In this document: positions 10,247-20,330 of the stretch, piece after piece
How the letters are laid out: each line of letters begins with the position of its first letter
Numbering within the stretch: the stretch's first letter is position 1
Source: Dyella_B jejuensis
GTDB lineage: Bacteria > Pseudomonadota > Gammaproteobacteria > Xanthomonadales > Rhodanobacteraceae
Assembly: GCF_044904675.1 (NCBI RefSeq)
Contig: NZ_JADIKJ010000017.1
Location: forward strand, 62,001 to 126,000
Length of the DNA: 64,000 nucleotides
Reading direction: 5' to 3'
Position numbers and translations under genes: made by a program
The notes under the pieces: generated by a model
Seen by the model: only the letters and a program-made list of their open reading frames with translations
The model's database searches: none
Told to the model about the DNA's origin: nothing

Positions 10247-10386
10247 AAGCCAAACCTCTCCACGCAAGAAGAAGGTGGAACTGAAAGCCGCGCCTCTCCG
10301 GAAGAGCATAGAACTCACAACCTGCCTATCCACAGCGCACCGAAACTTCCCGATAAGCTACCCACTTTCCTCTCAACGGTTCTCCC

Positions 10387-11601
10387 ATGAAGCTTGCCGG
10401 CCGCCTGCTGCTGACCCTTGTATTGTTCCTGTGCAGCGCTTGCCTCACGGCGCACGCCGATGTCGTCGACGCCCCCGGAGCCAACCTCGAAATCTCCCTG
10501 GTCACCTACGGTCCCGGCGATATCTACTGGGAACGCTTCGGCCACGACGCCATCGAACTGCGCGATACCGCCAGCGGAGAAGAGGTGAACTTCAACTACG
10601 GCGTATTCAATTTCGAAGAGAAGAACTTCTTCCTCAACTTTGCGCGCGGCCGCATGCATTACCTGATCGACGCCGAAGCCACCACCGACGAAGAAGCCTT
10701 TTATCGGCAAGCCGGCCGCTCCATCACCCAGCAGCGCCTCGCCCTGACGCCGCAGCAAGCCGCCGCCCTGCGCGACTTCCTGTTCTGGAATCTGCGCCCC
10801 GAAAACGCCGGCTACAACTACGACTATTACGTCGACAACTGCACCACTCGCGTGCGCGATGCGCTGGACCGCGCCCTCGGCGGCATCATCAAGGCGCGGC
10901 TCACCACGTTGCCCGGCGGCATGACCTATCGCCAGCAAACCGTGCGCCTGATGAGCGCGCAGCCGTGGCTGATGCTGACCCTCGACCTTGGCCTTGGCCC
11001 TTACGCCGACCAGCCGCTCAATGCATGGCAGGAAAGCTTCCTGCCGGACGAACTGCAGAAAAACCTGCGCAACATAACTGTTGCGGATAGTCACGGCGGC
11101 GCGCAGCCGCTCGTTCAAAGCGAACAGCTGCTATCACCGAATCATCTCGCGGTACCGCCGGCCACCGCGCCGGACCTGCGCATTCCGCTAGGCATCGCCG
11201 GCCTGTTGTTCGCTGCGTTATTGGTGGTCGCCTGGCGCCAGGTCTCGCTGCTCTACGCCCTGCTCGGCAACCTGTTCCTGTTAATGGCCGGTATCGCCGG
11301 CTTACTGATGCTCGCCCTGTGGACGTTGACCGCCCACCATTCCGCCTGGGCCAACGCCAATCTGCTGCTGTTCAATCCACTGGCCTTCGTGTTGTTGCGG
11401 CCGGTGTGGCGAGCGCGCCACGGCATGGGTCTGTCACCTTTCGCCAATGGCGTACTACTGCTTCAGCTGGTCGCCCTGCTTATTTCCATAGGCCTGCACG
11501 CGCTACCCGGCATCGTGCAGCAGAACCAGCCATGGATTCTGTTTGCCCTGCCTTGCTGGCTGGCGTTGGCCTGGACCATTCGCAAAGCATCGCGTCATTG
11601 A
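10387..11601 (+). CDS. DUF4105-family envelope protein with C-terminal membrane helices
   Basis: This 404-residue protein has a signal peptide (MKLAGRLLLTLVLFLC, cleavage near TAHAD) and a DUF4105 domain (about residues 30-190: YGPGDIYWERFGHDAIEL, NFNYGVFNFE, YYVDNCTTRVRDAL). At the C-terminus are about five hydrophobic helices (about 260-400). DUF4105 proteins are envelope proteins of unproven activity. The conserved His, Asn-Cys and Thr-Thr-Arg residues suggest a papain-like fold, but that is inference. The gene is convergent with, and overlaps by a few bases, the acyltransferase gene on the other strand. Confidence 0.85.
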   Translation: MKLAGRLLLTLVLFLCSACLTAHADVVDAPGANLEISLVTYGPGDIYWERFGHDAIELRDTASGEEVNFNYGVFNFEEKNFFLNFARGRMHYLIDAEATTDEEAFYRQAGRSITQQRLALTPQQAAALRDFLFWNLRPENAGYNYDYYVDNCTTRVRDALDRALGGIIKARLTTLPGGMTYRQQTVRLMSAQPWLMLTLDLGLGPYADQPLNAWQESFLPDELQKNLRNITVADSHGGAQPLVQSEQLLSPNHLAVPPATAPDLRIPLGIAGLLFAALLVVAWRQVSLLYALLGNLFLLMAGIAGLLMLALWTLTAHHSAWANANLLLFNPLAFVLLRPVWRARHGMGLSPFANGVLLLQLVALLISIGLHALPGIVQQNQPWILFALPCWLALAWTIRKASRH

Positions 11602-13603
11602 CTCGGCATGCCAGGCGTTGGCTGCTTGGCGATGCCCGCGTCATGGTCGAGCCGCAACCGGGCAGCCAATGCCGGCGCCAGCGAAGCGGCGAAGGTGGCC
11701 GTCATATGCTGCGAATCGCGGAAGACAATCGTGCCATCCAGCTCCGCATGACACTTATCGTTCGGGCATACCCGATCGTCCAGATCCAACGTTTCTACAT
11801 TTCCAAATTGACGGGCAGCTTGTTGGATGGATGCGTAGACAAGGTCCGCATGATCATCCGCGGCGGAGGCGTTGCACGTTCGCTTCCCCAGCAACCAACT
11901 GGGCCTGCCGGCATACCCAGCCAGGCAATCAGGGCCATCAAAGGGCAAATGGGGTGTCGAGCGCAGCACATAGACATGGGCCGCGGCCTCACTGATCGGC
12001 CGCAACACGCTGGCCGAACCCTTTTCCCATTCCTTTTGCGTGAAAGTCGCGGTGGACGATGAACTCATCAACACCATATCGGGCTTCAGTTGCGCCATAT
12101 CCTGCAAGACAGCCTTTCGCCAGTTGGCGCACTCGCTATAAACGCGACCGATCCGCGCATAGAAAAAGGACTGATCGACCATCGGACACGATGACTTGGT
12201 CAGCACGACCAAGCGCCAGCCCGGTCGATTAAAAATCCTGGCGACCGCGGGAAACCACTGTCCAGCGATGCTGTCACCCAGCAACAGCGCCGTGTGCGCC
12301 GCATGCCTGTCTCCAAAAACACATGGCCTGACGCGATCGCTCAGGTACCAATCGTCGCAACCCATTGGATAGATCGCCGGCGTGTCGCCGTGCGAAAAGG
12401 CAATGCGCATTTGCGCAGGACTGCTCGCCGCCTTGTCAGCACCCACTGACCATTGCAGAAAACCAAGAACGGACAAGATGACAAGCGCAAATGCGGTGTA
12501 ATACCCAACACGCGGACGAGCCAGCCACCAACGTTGTTGCCGAATGGGAGATTCGACGAATCGATACGAGATAAAAGCGAGCAGCAGTGACATGGCTACG
12601 TAGATGCCGCGGTATACCGGAGCATTCGATCCTGTCAATGCGGGGCCAAGCAAAAGTACCGGCCAATGCCAGAGATACCAGGAATAAGAAACACGGCCGA
12701 TACCCTGCAATGGCCGCCACGACAAAACACGCTGCACGGTCGCCTTGCTTGCGCAGCTACCCGATGCAATGACGAGCGCCGCAGCACAAGTGGGAATAAG
12801 GGCAAAGAATCCGGGGTACGGCTTATTCGCACTTAATAGCAAACCCGCCCCCAGCAGCGATGCCAGGCCCAGCCAGCCCGCGGCGCTTGCCAGCTTTCCT
12901 CGCATCAGCACGTGCAGGATGCCGGATTCATGCCGAGACGCCAGCCATACCAGCGCGCCCATGCCAAATTGCCACGCCCGCAAAGGCATCATGTAAAAGG
13001 CGAATTGGGGAAAGCGGTTGCCAACACACTGGCAACCAAGCTGATCACGACTACGGCGAGCAAACCCAGGCGAAGCCGCGCAAAACCCGAAGTAGCACCT
13101 CTTCGTCGGATCAGCAGATAAACCAGCGCCGGCCAGATCAGATAAAACTGTTCCTCGACACCCAGCGACCACGTATGCAGGTAGAGGTTGGTTTCCGCCC
13201 CCGCCGCAAAGTAATCCAGTCGCTGGAAAGCAAAATGGACATTGCTGCACCAGGCGGCGGCGGTCGCGCCGGCTATGGCCTGCGCCGCCTGCTCTCCCGG
13301 CGCAAGCAGGATGGATGCAACCAGGGCACTGCCGAGCAACATCACGATCAAAGCGGGCAGCAAGCGACGAAGACGCCGCAAGTAGAAATCGGCAAATCGC
13401 AAGGTCCCAGTCCGGGCAATTTCCTGGACCAGCAGGCCGGTGATCAAGAATCCCGAAAGCACGAAAAAAATATCGACGCCAATAAAGCCGCCACCAAGCC
13501 AGGGCACTCCCGCATGGACGCCGACGACCAGCAGGATGGCAATGGCTCGAAGTCCTTCTATGTCACTTCGATAGCCAAGGCGATAGTCGTTGTTGCCCTC
13601 CAT
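11595..13603 (-). pseudogene. Acyltransferase-3/SGNH O-acetyltransferase (OafA/YrhL type), frameshifted
   Basis: The coding sequence is split between two frames. The first part, from ATG 13603 (good GGGGGA ribosome site), encodes the start of an integral membrane acyltransferase-3 domain (DIEGLRAIAILLVVGVHAG, GVDIFFVLSGFLI, HTWSLGVEEQFYLIWP). It runs into a stop just after FPNSPFT. The second frame continues with FPQFAFYMMPLRAWQFGMG, further membrane helices and a C-terminal SGNH domain (LLLGDSIAGQW; DSQHM with the Asp-x-x-His pair). A single extra C in the CCCC run at 13007-13010 (minus strand) would join both into one protein of about 670 residues. Such enzymes O-acetylate surface polysaccharides. 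This is either a real inactivation or a sequencing error. Confidence 0.82.
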
Positions 13604-13742
13604 CCCACGATTCCCCCTGGTTGCAATGCGCCCTGCACGTGACGCCATAGTAACCACGTCCGCGGGTGCCGCGTGCGGGGCCTGGCACAGTCTCGAACTG
13701 GCCCAATTGCTCGCTGCACGGCAAACGCGGCATGATCCGGCC

Positions 13743-14762
13743 ATGACAACGCCCAGCCCCTCAAACTCAACCGGCCACGCGCCCGCCACAGGAATGGTTG
13801 TCAATTGCGTAGCCTATCGAAACGATGGCACGCGCCTGAAAGACATCGACATCGCTTCTATCAGCGATGCGTTGCAACAGCCGGACACATTTGTATGGGT
13901 TGGGTTGCACGAACCCGATGAAGCATTGTTGATGCAGTTGCAGGAAGAATTCGACCTGCACGACCTGGCTATCGAAGACGCGCAACAAGCACACCAGCGC
14001 ACCAAGGTCGAAACCTACGGCAATTCACTATTTATCGTGGTGCAAACCGCGCAATTGATCGGTGGCAACATCGCTTTCGGCGAAACCCACATCTTTCTTG
14101 GCAAGCGCTACCTGATTACGGTGCGGCATGGCGCCTCGCTCTCGTACACTCCCGCACGCCAAGCTTGCGAAAAGTCGCCCGAACTGCTGGCGCGCGGACC
14201 AAGCTATGGCCTGTATGCGGTGCTCGACTACATCGTCGACAACCTGCTGCCGATCGTGCGCGAATTCCGCGAAGAGCTGCAGACGCTGGAAAACGATATC
14301 TTTGCCGACACCTTCAATCGCGGCACGGTGCGCCGGCTTTATGACATGCAACGCGATCTGATGACCTTGCGGCTCGCCGTCGCCCCCATGCAGGATGTCA
14401 TCAACCAGCTGGTGCGCCTGCATCCGGAACTGATTCCCGACGAGCTGCGCGTCTACTTCCGCGACGTCTACGACCACGTATTCCGCGTCAACGAATCGAT
14501 CAGCGCCATGCGCGAAATGCTCGCCGCCGCCATCAACGTCAACCTGTCGCTGGTGACCTTCGGCCAGAACGAAGTGATGAAAAAGCTCGCCGGATGGGCT
14601 GCCATGCTCGCCGCCCCAACCTTGATCACCAGCTGGTATGGGATGAATTTCACGCATATGCCCGAGCTGACTAAACCGTGGGCTTATCCGGTCATTACGG
14701 CCGTGGTGGCGGCGCTAGTTGGAAGCATCTATCTGGCATTGAAGCGAGCCAAATGGCTCTGA
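13743..14762 (+). CDS. corA: CorA-type magnesium/cobalt transporter
   Basis: This is a divalent-cation channel of the inner membrane. From the ATG at 13743 it is 339 residues, with a large soluble N-terminal domain and two C-terminal membrane helices. The signature YGMNF (the GMN motif of the selectivity filter) closes the first helix near residue 302. The loop that follows is short and acidic (THMPELTKP), and the last residues are basic. The frame is open back to 13590, overlapping the divergent acyltransferase gene, and that extension does not resemble CorA. An internal ATG at 13794 is also possible. Confidence 0.93.
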   Translation: MTTPSPSNSTGHAPATGMVVNCVAYRNDGTRLKDIDIASISDALQQPDTFVWVGLHEPDEALLMQLQEEFDLHDLAIEDAQQAHQRTKVETYGNSLFIVVQTAQLIGGNIAFGETHIFLGKRYLITVRHGASLSYTPARQACEKSPELLARGPSYGLYAVLDYIVDNLLPIVREFREELQTLENDIFADTFNRGTVRRLYDMQRDLMTLRLAVAPMQDVINQLVRLHPELIPDELRVYFRDVYDHVFRVNESISAMREMLAAAINVNLSLVTFGQNEVMKKLAGWAAMLAAPTLITSWYGMNFTHMPELTKPWAYPVITAVVAALVGSIYLALKRAKWL

Positions 14763-16457
14763 TAATTTGGATGCATCCACAAATAGGAAAAACAACTGGA
14801 TGCGCGCCAAATAAATCACACATTTTTGAAGAGCTAAAATTGTGGATATTTTTTCGTTACACAGAGTAAATCAAATAATGAATAATGCAAATATTGCAAA
14901 TTCCCCAACCACGGAAGAGAGATCATCAAAAGGGCTTACTTATCTATTTGGTTCCATTATTCTTATTCTTGTCAGTATAATATATTGGCCGGTAATCCAT
15001 GCAGATTTCATTTGGGACGACTGGGCATCCTTTCACGATACGCCTTGGTTAACTCAAGGGAGCCAATGGACGCATTACATCTTCCGTGATTTCAATTCTT
15101 GGACATTTTATTTCAGACCTTTGGTTGTAGCATTTTTTACGCTGCAAGTGCGATTATTTGAAAGTACGCCAGGACCTATGCACGCTGTCTCATTGGGAAT
15201 CCATATAGTCAACACTACACTCGTAGGTGTGCTGGCATGGCGCTTGGCCAAAGTCTCAGGAAGTGATGCCAGAAGAGCAGCCTGGGCAGTTCCGTCTTGT
15301 ATGGCACTTTATGGCCTTCATCCTGCCCTTATAGAGCCCGTCGCCTGGATCGGATGTCAGTTCGACCTCATCCTCACCATGCTAACGCTGTTAGGGTTAA
15401 TTGCAAACATATCAATTCGGCGCAACATTCCTCGCGCAGCCGCCCTTTCTATAATTTTCTTTCTGGCCGCCTGCTCCAAAGAATCCGCCATCTCGTTTCC
15501 CTTACTCATAATTGCATTCGATTGGGCGTTTTTCGCCAGAGTCCAAGAAGCAAATTTCTTTGCTGCTGTGCGCAGCATGCTTTGCCGGAACTGGTTGATT
15601 TATGCGGGAATGCTTTTAGCCGGCGGCGCCTATCTAGTCTTCCGCCACTGGGCGCTAGGCACGGTAACGAGCGGATTTGAAGCCCCTCCTCTGCCCTTGG
15701 TTGCTCGACTGCAAGAAATTTGTTTCGTCTATTTACATTATTTGAAAATTATCGTATGGCCCATTTCCGGAATGAATCCGATTCATCCCGCTAACCTTGC
15801 GGCATTTACCGCACTGTCTTCGCATTCGTTACTCATGATGGTATTCGCCATTGGCATTTTTATCTTAAGTTCTTATTTCTCCGTTAGACACAACCATCCC
15901 GCTGGATTGATTATCTTGACTGCGACCTTCGCTCTATTACCCGTCCTACATATAATACCCGTTCAGTTTGAACTTAGCCTCTATCATGAGCGATATGCAA
16001 CAGTCGCCTTAGCAGTTACGTGCCCCATGCTTGTTCTATTGCGCCACCCCTCTCCGCCATCGATACAAACACTTAAACGATTGGCCTTTCTAATATTCAT
16101 CAGCGCGGCCTTCTTGTGGTTTTCCTTTTCTATAGTAGATATTCGCGTAATTCTTCCCATGTGGGCGAACGATATAAGCCTTTGGCAGTGGGCGCACACG
16201 GTAAACCCTCATGCATCACAAGCCAAAGGCAATTTACTCCATGCGTACATTCGTGATCGGAACTATGATGCAGCTCACGCACTCGGGAGCGAGATCCTTA
16301 GTGACCCGGCCCCTTGCGCCAGCTGTATGATTTTTATTGCCAAACTAGCGATCGACGATGGAGATATTCCGCGTGCGAGCGAGGCACTTAAGAAGTTGGA
16401 GCACTCCCCCCTTCTCGCCCTCGGCGACATGCTGCATTCTTATCGTAAGCTCCCCCG

Positions 16458-17282
16458 TCAAGCGGACATTTCAGAAGTAGAGCTTTTGGCATATTGATCA
16501 CGATATTCGGCGGGGGTCATACCGCCGAGTGCATCGTGGGGGCGTTGCTCGTTGTAGTCGATCAGGAACTGCCACGTAGCCTCGCGCACGTCGTCGAGGC
16601 GGGTGAAAAGATATTGATCGAGCACCTCCTCGCGGTAGGTGCGGTTGAATCGTTCGATGTAGGCGTTCTGGTTGGGCTTGCCCGGCTGGGTGTACTGGAT
16701 GGCCATGCCATGCGCCTTGGCCCATTGCGTGAACACTTCGCCAAGGAACTCCGGCCCGTTATCCGTTCGGAGCACTTGGGGCAACGCACGCTCCTGAGCG
16801 ATGCGTTCGAAGATGCGCACCAGGCGTGCCGACGTGATCGAGGTATCGATCTCGATATGCACGGCCTCGCGATTAAAGTCGTCGACGATGTTGAAGGTAC
16901 GCAATGGGCGTCCGCAGATCAGGGCATCCAGCATGAAGTCGGCCGACCACACCATGTCCGGGTGCTCCGGCACGTACAAAGGCACACGTTCGCGTTTGGG
17001 CAAGCGCCGCCTCGCGGCTCGGCGAAGGTTGAGTTTCATGTCACAGTACACTCGGTAAATGCGCTTGTGATTCCATTGCGGATGGGTTCTTTCAAGAATC
17101 TGGCGACACTTGTCGAAGCCCCGGCTGGGCTTGGCCTCGACCAACTTGGCCAATGCCGCGATAACCTCGGCGTCCCGCACCGTCCAGTCCAAGGGTGGCG
17201 CGTACCACGCCGCGCGGGACAGTCCGACGCAGTCGCAGGACCGACGCAAGGGACGCGCATGCACCTCGACGAGGAAGCGCAC
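16458..17282 (-). CDS. IS3-family transposase OrfB (DDE integrase domain)
   Basis: This 274-residue frame has an rve-type DDE integrase core: the first Asp in MVWSADFMLDA, the second in LRTDNGPEFLG and the Glu in YIERFNRTYREE. An HTH_21-type region lies upstream. There is no good independent ribosome site. The frame is open upstream of 17282 and reads IVGPAQKREAV straight out of the frameshift site, so it is normally made as an OrfAB fusion. It ends just inside the left inverted repeat and appears intact, so the element could still be mobile. Confidence 0.93.
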   Translation of the reverse strand: MRFLVEVHARPLRRSCDCVGLSRAAWYAPPLDWTVRDAEVIAALAKLVEAKPSRGFDKCRQILERTHPQWNHKRIYRVYCDMKLNLRRAARRRLPKRERVPLYVPEHPDMVWSADFMLDALICGRPLRTFNIVDDFNREAVHIEIDTSITSARLVRIFERIAQERALPQVLRTDNGPEFLGEVFTQWAKAHGMAIQYTQPGKPNQNAYIERFNRTYREEVLDQYLFTRLDDVREATWQFLIDYNEQRPHDALGGMTPAEYRDQYAKSSTSEMSA

Positions 17283-17305
17283 CGCTTCGCGCTTCTGCGC
17301 CGGCC

Positions 17306-17572
17306 CTACAATTTTTTTGCAATCAGGTCCTTCATCGCCGCATTGTCCAGCGCCAGCTCGGCATACATTCGCTTGAGCTTGGCGTTCTCCGCTTCCAGCT
17401 CCTTGACTCGCTTCAGGTCAGAAGCGTCCATGCCGCCGTACTTTGATTTCCACTGGTAGTACGTCGCCGAACTGATCCCCGCCTGCCGGCACAAATCCTT
17501 TACCGGTACACCGGCATCACCCTGCTTAAGAATCGAGACGATCTGCGCCTCGCTGAATTTCGATTTCTTCAT
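17306..17572 (-). CDS. IS3-family transposase OrfA (HTH)
   Basis: This 88-residue protein contains a helix-turn-helix (EAQIVSILKQGDAGVPVKDL; AGISSATYYQWKSK) followed by a leucine-zipper-like coiled coil (VKELEAENAKLKRMYAEL). It binds the element ends. The gene ends GCA AAA AAA TTG TAG, a run of seven A that is a standard slippery site. A -1 shift there enters the OrfB frame and yields the full transposase. The ATG lies about 70 bases inside the right end. Confidence 0.92.
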   Translation of the reverse strand: MKKSKFSEAQIVSILKQGDAGVPVKDLCRQAGISSATYYQWKSKYGGMDASDLKRVKELEAENAKLKRMYAELALDNAAMKDLIAKKL

Positions 17573-17918
17573 GGAACCTCCTGGCGGAAAAGATGCCAGA
17601 AAGTTCTACTTTCTGTATGTCCAGGAACTGGGGGAGCTTACGTTATTACTTCCAGACCGCTCGAATGCTGGTACTGGAGAATAAGCTAGATGATGCAGAG
17701 AAAGTTCTCCGCGCGGCAATTTTGCTGAAGCCCGACGATTCCCAGTCAAGAAATTTGTTAGATAGGGTGAATGCACAACGGAAGCAGATCCATTCACCGC
17801 GATCATCCTGAGGCAGCCACTCAATTGAGCTTCGGTTGCCTTTGAACTTTTCCAAGCGGATTAATATTCACTGAGCATGTAGCGCCGTCCATTTTTTTGC
17901 CCAGACTAAAACGCCGAC

Positions 17919-17951
17919 GAGTTCCCCTGCTTTACGCAAGCAAGGGAACTC
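17919..17951. terminator. Long inverted repeat downstream of the S9 peptidase gene
   Basis: GAGTTCCC (17919-17926) pairs with GGGAACTC (17944-17951), and TGCTT (17928-17932) pairs with AAGCA (17938-17942), around a TACGC loop with one internal mismatch. The 13-pair hairpin lies between the converging 3' ends of the split glycosyltransferase gene and the S9 peptidase gene. No adjoining T-run is seen, so termination is plausible but unproven. The rest of 17812-18017 shows nothing else. Confidence 0.5.
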
Positions 17952-18017
17952 ATGGTGACCTGATTGCTGGCAAGTCAACCTTCTTTCGCAATAAACGAAA
18001 GCGACAGGCGTTCGGGC

Positions 18018-20144
18018 TCAATATGAGTTCGACGATGTACCTTCCGCCGTCCACTTCTTCAACCACGCATTCACCGTCTCGTGCCACAACACGCTGTTCT
18101 GCGGCTTGAGCACCCAGTGGTTCTCGTCGGGGAACGTGAGGAATTCACTGGGAATGCCCTGCCGTTGCAGCGCCGTAAACGCACCCAAGCCCTGCGTAAT
18201 GGGAATGCGGAAATCATCACCCGAATGAACAACCAGCATCGGCACGCGCCAATCCTTTACGTGGTTGATGGGATTGAATTTCTCGTAGTTCTCCGGAACG
18301 TTGAACTGCGCGCCGCCGTTCTCATGCTCCTCGAACCACAGTTCGTCCGTGGCGTAATACATCATCCGCGCATCGAACACGCCATCATGATCGACCAGGC
18401 ATTTCCACGGCTTGTTCCATACGCCGGCGATCCAATAGGTCATATAGCCACCGTAGCTGGCGCCGAGCGCGCACGCGCGATTGCCGTCCAGGAAGCTGTA
18501 TTTATCCAGCGCCGCCTGCCAGCCCAGCTTCAGATCATCCAGCGGCTTGCCGCCCCAATCGCCCGAGATGGCATCGGTGAAAGCCTGGCCGTATCCGGTC
18601 GAACCATGGAAATTGATGGTGACCACGGCGAAGCCTTGCCCCGCGTAAGTCTGCGGATTCCAGCGATAGCTCCAATCGTTGTTCATCGCCCCCTGCGGGC
18701 CGCCATGGATGATGAAGGCGACGGGATACTTGTGCCCGGATTGGTAGTCCGCCGGCTTGACCACATAACCCTGCACGGTCTCGTTGTTCCAACCCTTGAA
18801 GGTGAAGAACTGCACGTCGCCCATGCGCACCGGCTTCAGGCGCTGCTGGTTGAAATGCGTCACCTGCTTCAGATCGCGGCCGTCCAGATTAACGGTGTAG
18901 AGGTCGGCGGGATGCTTCAGGTCGTCGCGCGCCAGCAGCACATGTTTGCCGGCCAGGGTGTAAGCCGCGACCGAACCCTCACCGACCAGCTTGTCGACCT
19001 TCCCGCTCGCCACGTCCACGGCGAACAGCGGATGCTGGCCCTGGTCGTCCGCGGTTACCAACAAGGTTTTGCCATCCGCGCTCACCTGCATGCTGCCCGG
19101 CGAACGATCCCACGCCGGATCCACTTCACGCTTCGCGCCTGTCGCCAGGTTCAAGGCCATGATCGCAAAGCGATCCGCCTCGAACGCCGGCGTCTTCATC
19201 GCCAGGTAGTAAAGCGTTTTGCCATCCGGCGAAGGCACCGGATAGGCATCCCACGCCTTGTTTTCCGCAGTCAGGTTCTGCGGCGCGGAAGAACCGTCCG
19301 CGGCCACTTTGTACACATCGAAATTGGTCGACCACGGTTCGCTGCTGCCGGCGATGCGCGCATCGAAATACACCGTCTGGCCATCAGGCGAGAAGGCGAA
19401 TTCGTTCTCGTCGCCGAATGGTTTGCTGGGAACATCGCCGTCGATGCCATGGCTCAAGAGGATAGGCTCGACGGGCAAGCTGCCATCCGCACCGAAACGG
19501 GCGATATAAAGCTGGTTACGGCGGCCATCCGACCAGGTGTCCCAGTGACGCACGAACAGCTTGCTGTAAAGCGTGCCGGTGGCCTTGTCCTTGGCGCGGC
19601 CGTCCAGACGCTCCCTGGTGCACGCCAGATCATGGCAATCGGTGAATACCGCGTAGGACAACAGCACGCTCTTGCCATCGGGCGAGAGCTTGTAGTCCTC
19701 GATATCCAGGGGGCCATGGCTGACTTGCACAGGTGCACCAGGCTGAAGCACCAGCCCGCCGTCGGCTGACGGAAAATCCAGCCGCCATAGCTGCGTGGTA
19801 TCGCCCGCCGCCATGTAATAAAGACTATGCCCATCCGCCGACCAGCGCGGCGACGAAGCCCCCTTGACCGCCAGCTTCACCGGCTGGCTTCCCGCGCGGG
19901 ACAGCTCCAGCACGTAAAGCGCATTGACGCCCTTGTTGGCCGCGTAGTCCGTGCTGCGCACACTGAAAGCCGCGTAATGGCCATCCGGCGACAGCTGCGG
20001 ATCGCTGACGCGCTCCAGCATCACCAGGTCGCGCACGTTGAAAGGATGCGGAAAACGGCTTTCGACCGGCACGCCCTGGGGCGCATCCGTCGCCACGGCA
20101 GGTATCGCCAGCGCCAGCAACAGCGCAGCAAGCAGGGGTTTCAT
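18018..20144 (-). CDS. Secreted S9-family prolyl oligopeptidase / dipeptidyl aminopeptidase
   Basis: This 708-residue periplasmic serine peptidase has a signal peptide (MKPLLAALLLALAIPAVA), an N-terminal beta-propeller of WD40/TolB-like repeats (LSPDGHYAAFSV, FSPDGQTVYFD, PSPDGKTLYYL) and a C-terminal alpha/beta hydrolase domain. The catalytic triad can be placed at Ser563 (GASYGGY), Asp643 (HSGDDFRIP) and His676 (DENHWVLKP). An AAGGAGCTGCC ribosome site precedes the ATG. Such enzymes cleave short peptides, often after proline or alanine; the exact substrate cannot be read from sequence. It is divergent from the first pilin gene. Confidence 0.94.
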   Translation of the reverse strand: MKPLLAALLLALAIPAVATDAPQGVPVESRFPHPFNVRDLVMLERVSDPQLSPDGHYAAFSVRSTDYAANKGVNALYVLELSRAGSQPVKLAVKGASSPRWSADGHSLYYMAAGDTTQLWRLDFPSADGGLVLQPGAPVQVSHGPLDIEDYKLSPDGKSVLLSYAVFTDCHDLACTRERLDGRAKDKATGTLYSKLFVRHWDTWSDGRRNQLYIARFGADGSLPVEPILLSHGIDGDVPSKPFGDENEFAFSPDGQTVYFDARIAGSSEPWSTNFDVYKVAADGSSAPQNLTAENKAWDAYPVPSPDGKTLYYLAMKTPAFEADRFAIMALNLATGAKREVDPAWDRSPGSMQVSADGKTLLVTADDQGQHPLFAVDVASGKVDKLVGEGSVAAYTLAGKHVLLARDDLKHPADLYTVNLDGRDLKQVTHFNQQRLKPVRMGDVQFFTFKGWNNETVQGYVVKPADYQSGHKYPVAFIIHGGPQGAMNNDWSYRWNPQTYAGQGFAVVTINFHGSTGYGQAFTDAISGDWGGKPLDDLKLGWQAALDKYSFLDGNRACALGASYGGYMTYWIAGVWNKPWKCLVDHDGVFDARMMYYATDELWFEEHENGGAQFNVPENYEKFNPINHVKDWRVPMLVVHSGDDFRIPITQGLGAFTALQRQGIPSEFLTFPDENHWVLKPQNSVLWHETVNAWLKKWTAEGTSSNSY

Positions 20145-20282
20145 GGCAGCTCCTTGAGGTTTTTTGTCCGGAAGCTCCGGACGGTAAGCGGGGCCACGGT
20201 TTCACGCAAGCTCCACAATTAGACAGGCCCAAACCAAGCCATGGCAGGAACAGCGCAATCGATCACATTTGCCCGAAGGCCT

Positions 20283-20298
20283 TGGCACAGAACGTGCG
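20283..20298 (+). promoter_or_regulatory. Sigma-54 promoter of the first pilin gene
   Basis: TTGGCACAGAACGTGC has the invariant GG (20284-20285) and GC (20296-20297) exactly ten bases apart, close to consensus TGGCAC-N5-TTGC. It lies 34 bases ahead of the pilin ATG, allowing a start of transcription near 20308. In Pseudomonas and Xanthomonas the major pilin is transcribed by RpoN with PilR, which supports the call. Confidence 0.8.
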
Positions 20299-20330
20299 AC
20301 GTGCAGACGTGTTACCGAGGGGAAATTCCA

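Larger units (their letters stand above)
16447..17640 (-). mobile_element. IS3-family insertion sequence, about 1.19 kb
   Basis: The element carries two overlapping transposase reading frames on the minus strand and imperfect terminal inverted repeats. The left end starts AAGCTCCCCCGTCAAGCGGA and the right end, read inward, starts TAAGCTCCCCCAGTTCCTGG. Similarity continues with GGACAT, CAGAA, AGTAGA and a CTTT stretch. The trinucleotide CGT flanks both sides (16444-16446 and 17641-17643) and may be the target duplication, but the exact ends are uncertain by one base. It interrupts a glycosyltransferase gene in the opposite orientation. Confidence 0.88.
14878..17811 (+). pseudogene. TMTC-like membrane glycosyltransferase gene, split by an IS3 element
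   Basis: The N-terminal part (14878-16446) encodes a polytopic membrane protein with an acidic pair after the first helix (FIWDDWASF, Asp47-Asp48) and a later LYHERYATV motif. This is the layout of GT-C/TMTC-type glycosyltransferases and of the two intact paralogues at 21609 and 23644. Translation then runs 51 bases into the insertion sequence and stops at 16497. After the element the frame resumes at 17641 with a TPR-like end (YYFQTARMLVLENKLDD to LLKPDDSQSRNLLDR). Joining the flanks at CG(T) gives a continuous frame, HSYRYYFQ. The gene is visibly richer in A+T than corA upstream. Confidence 0.82.
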
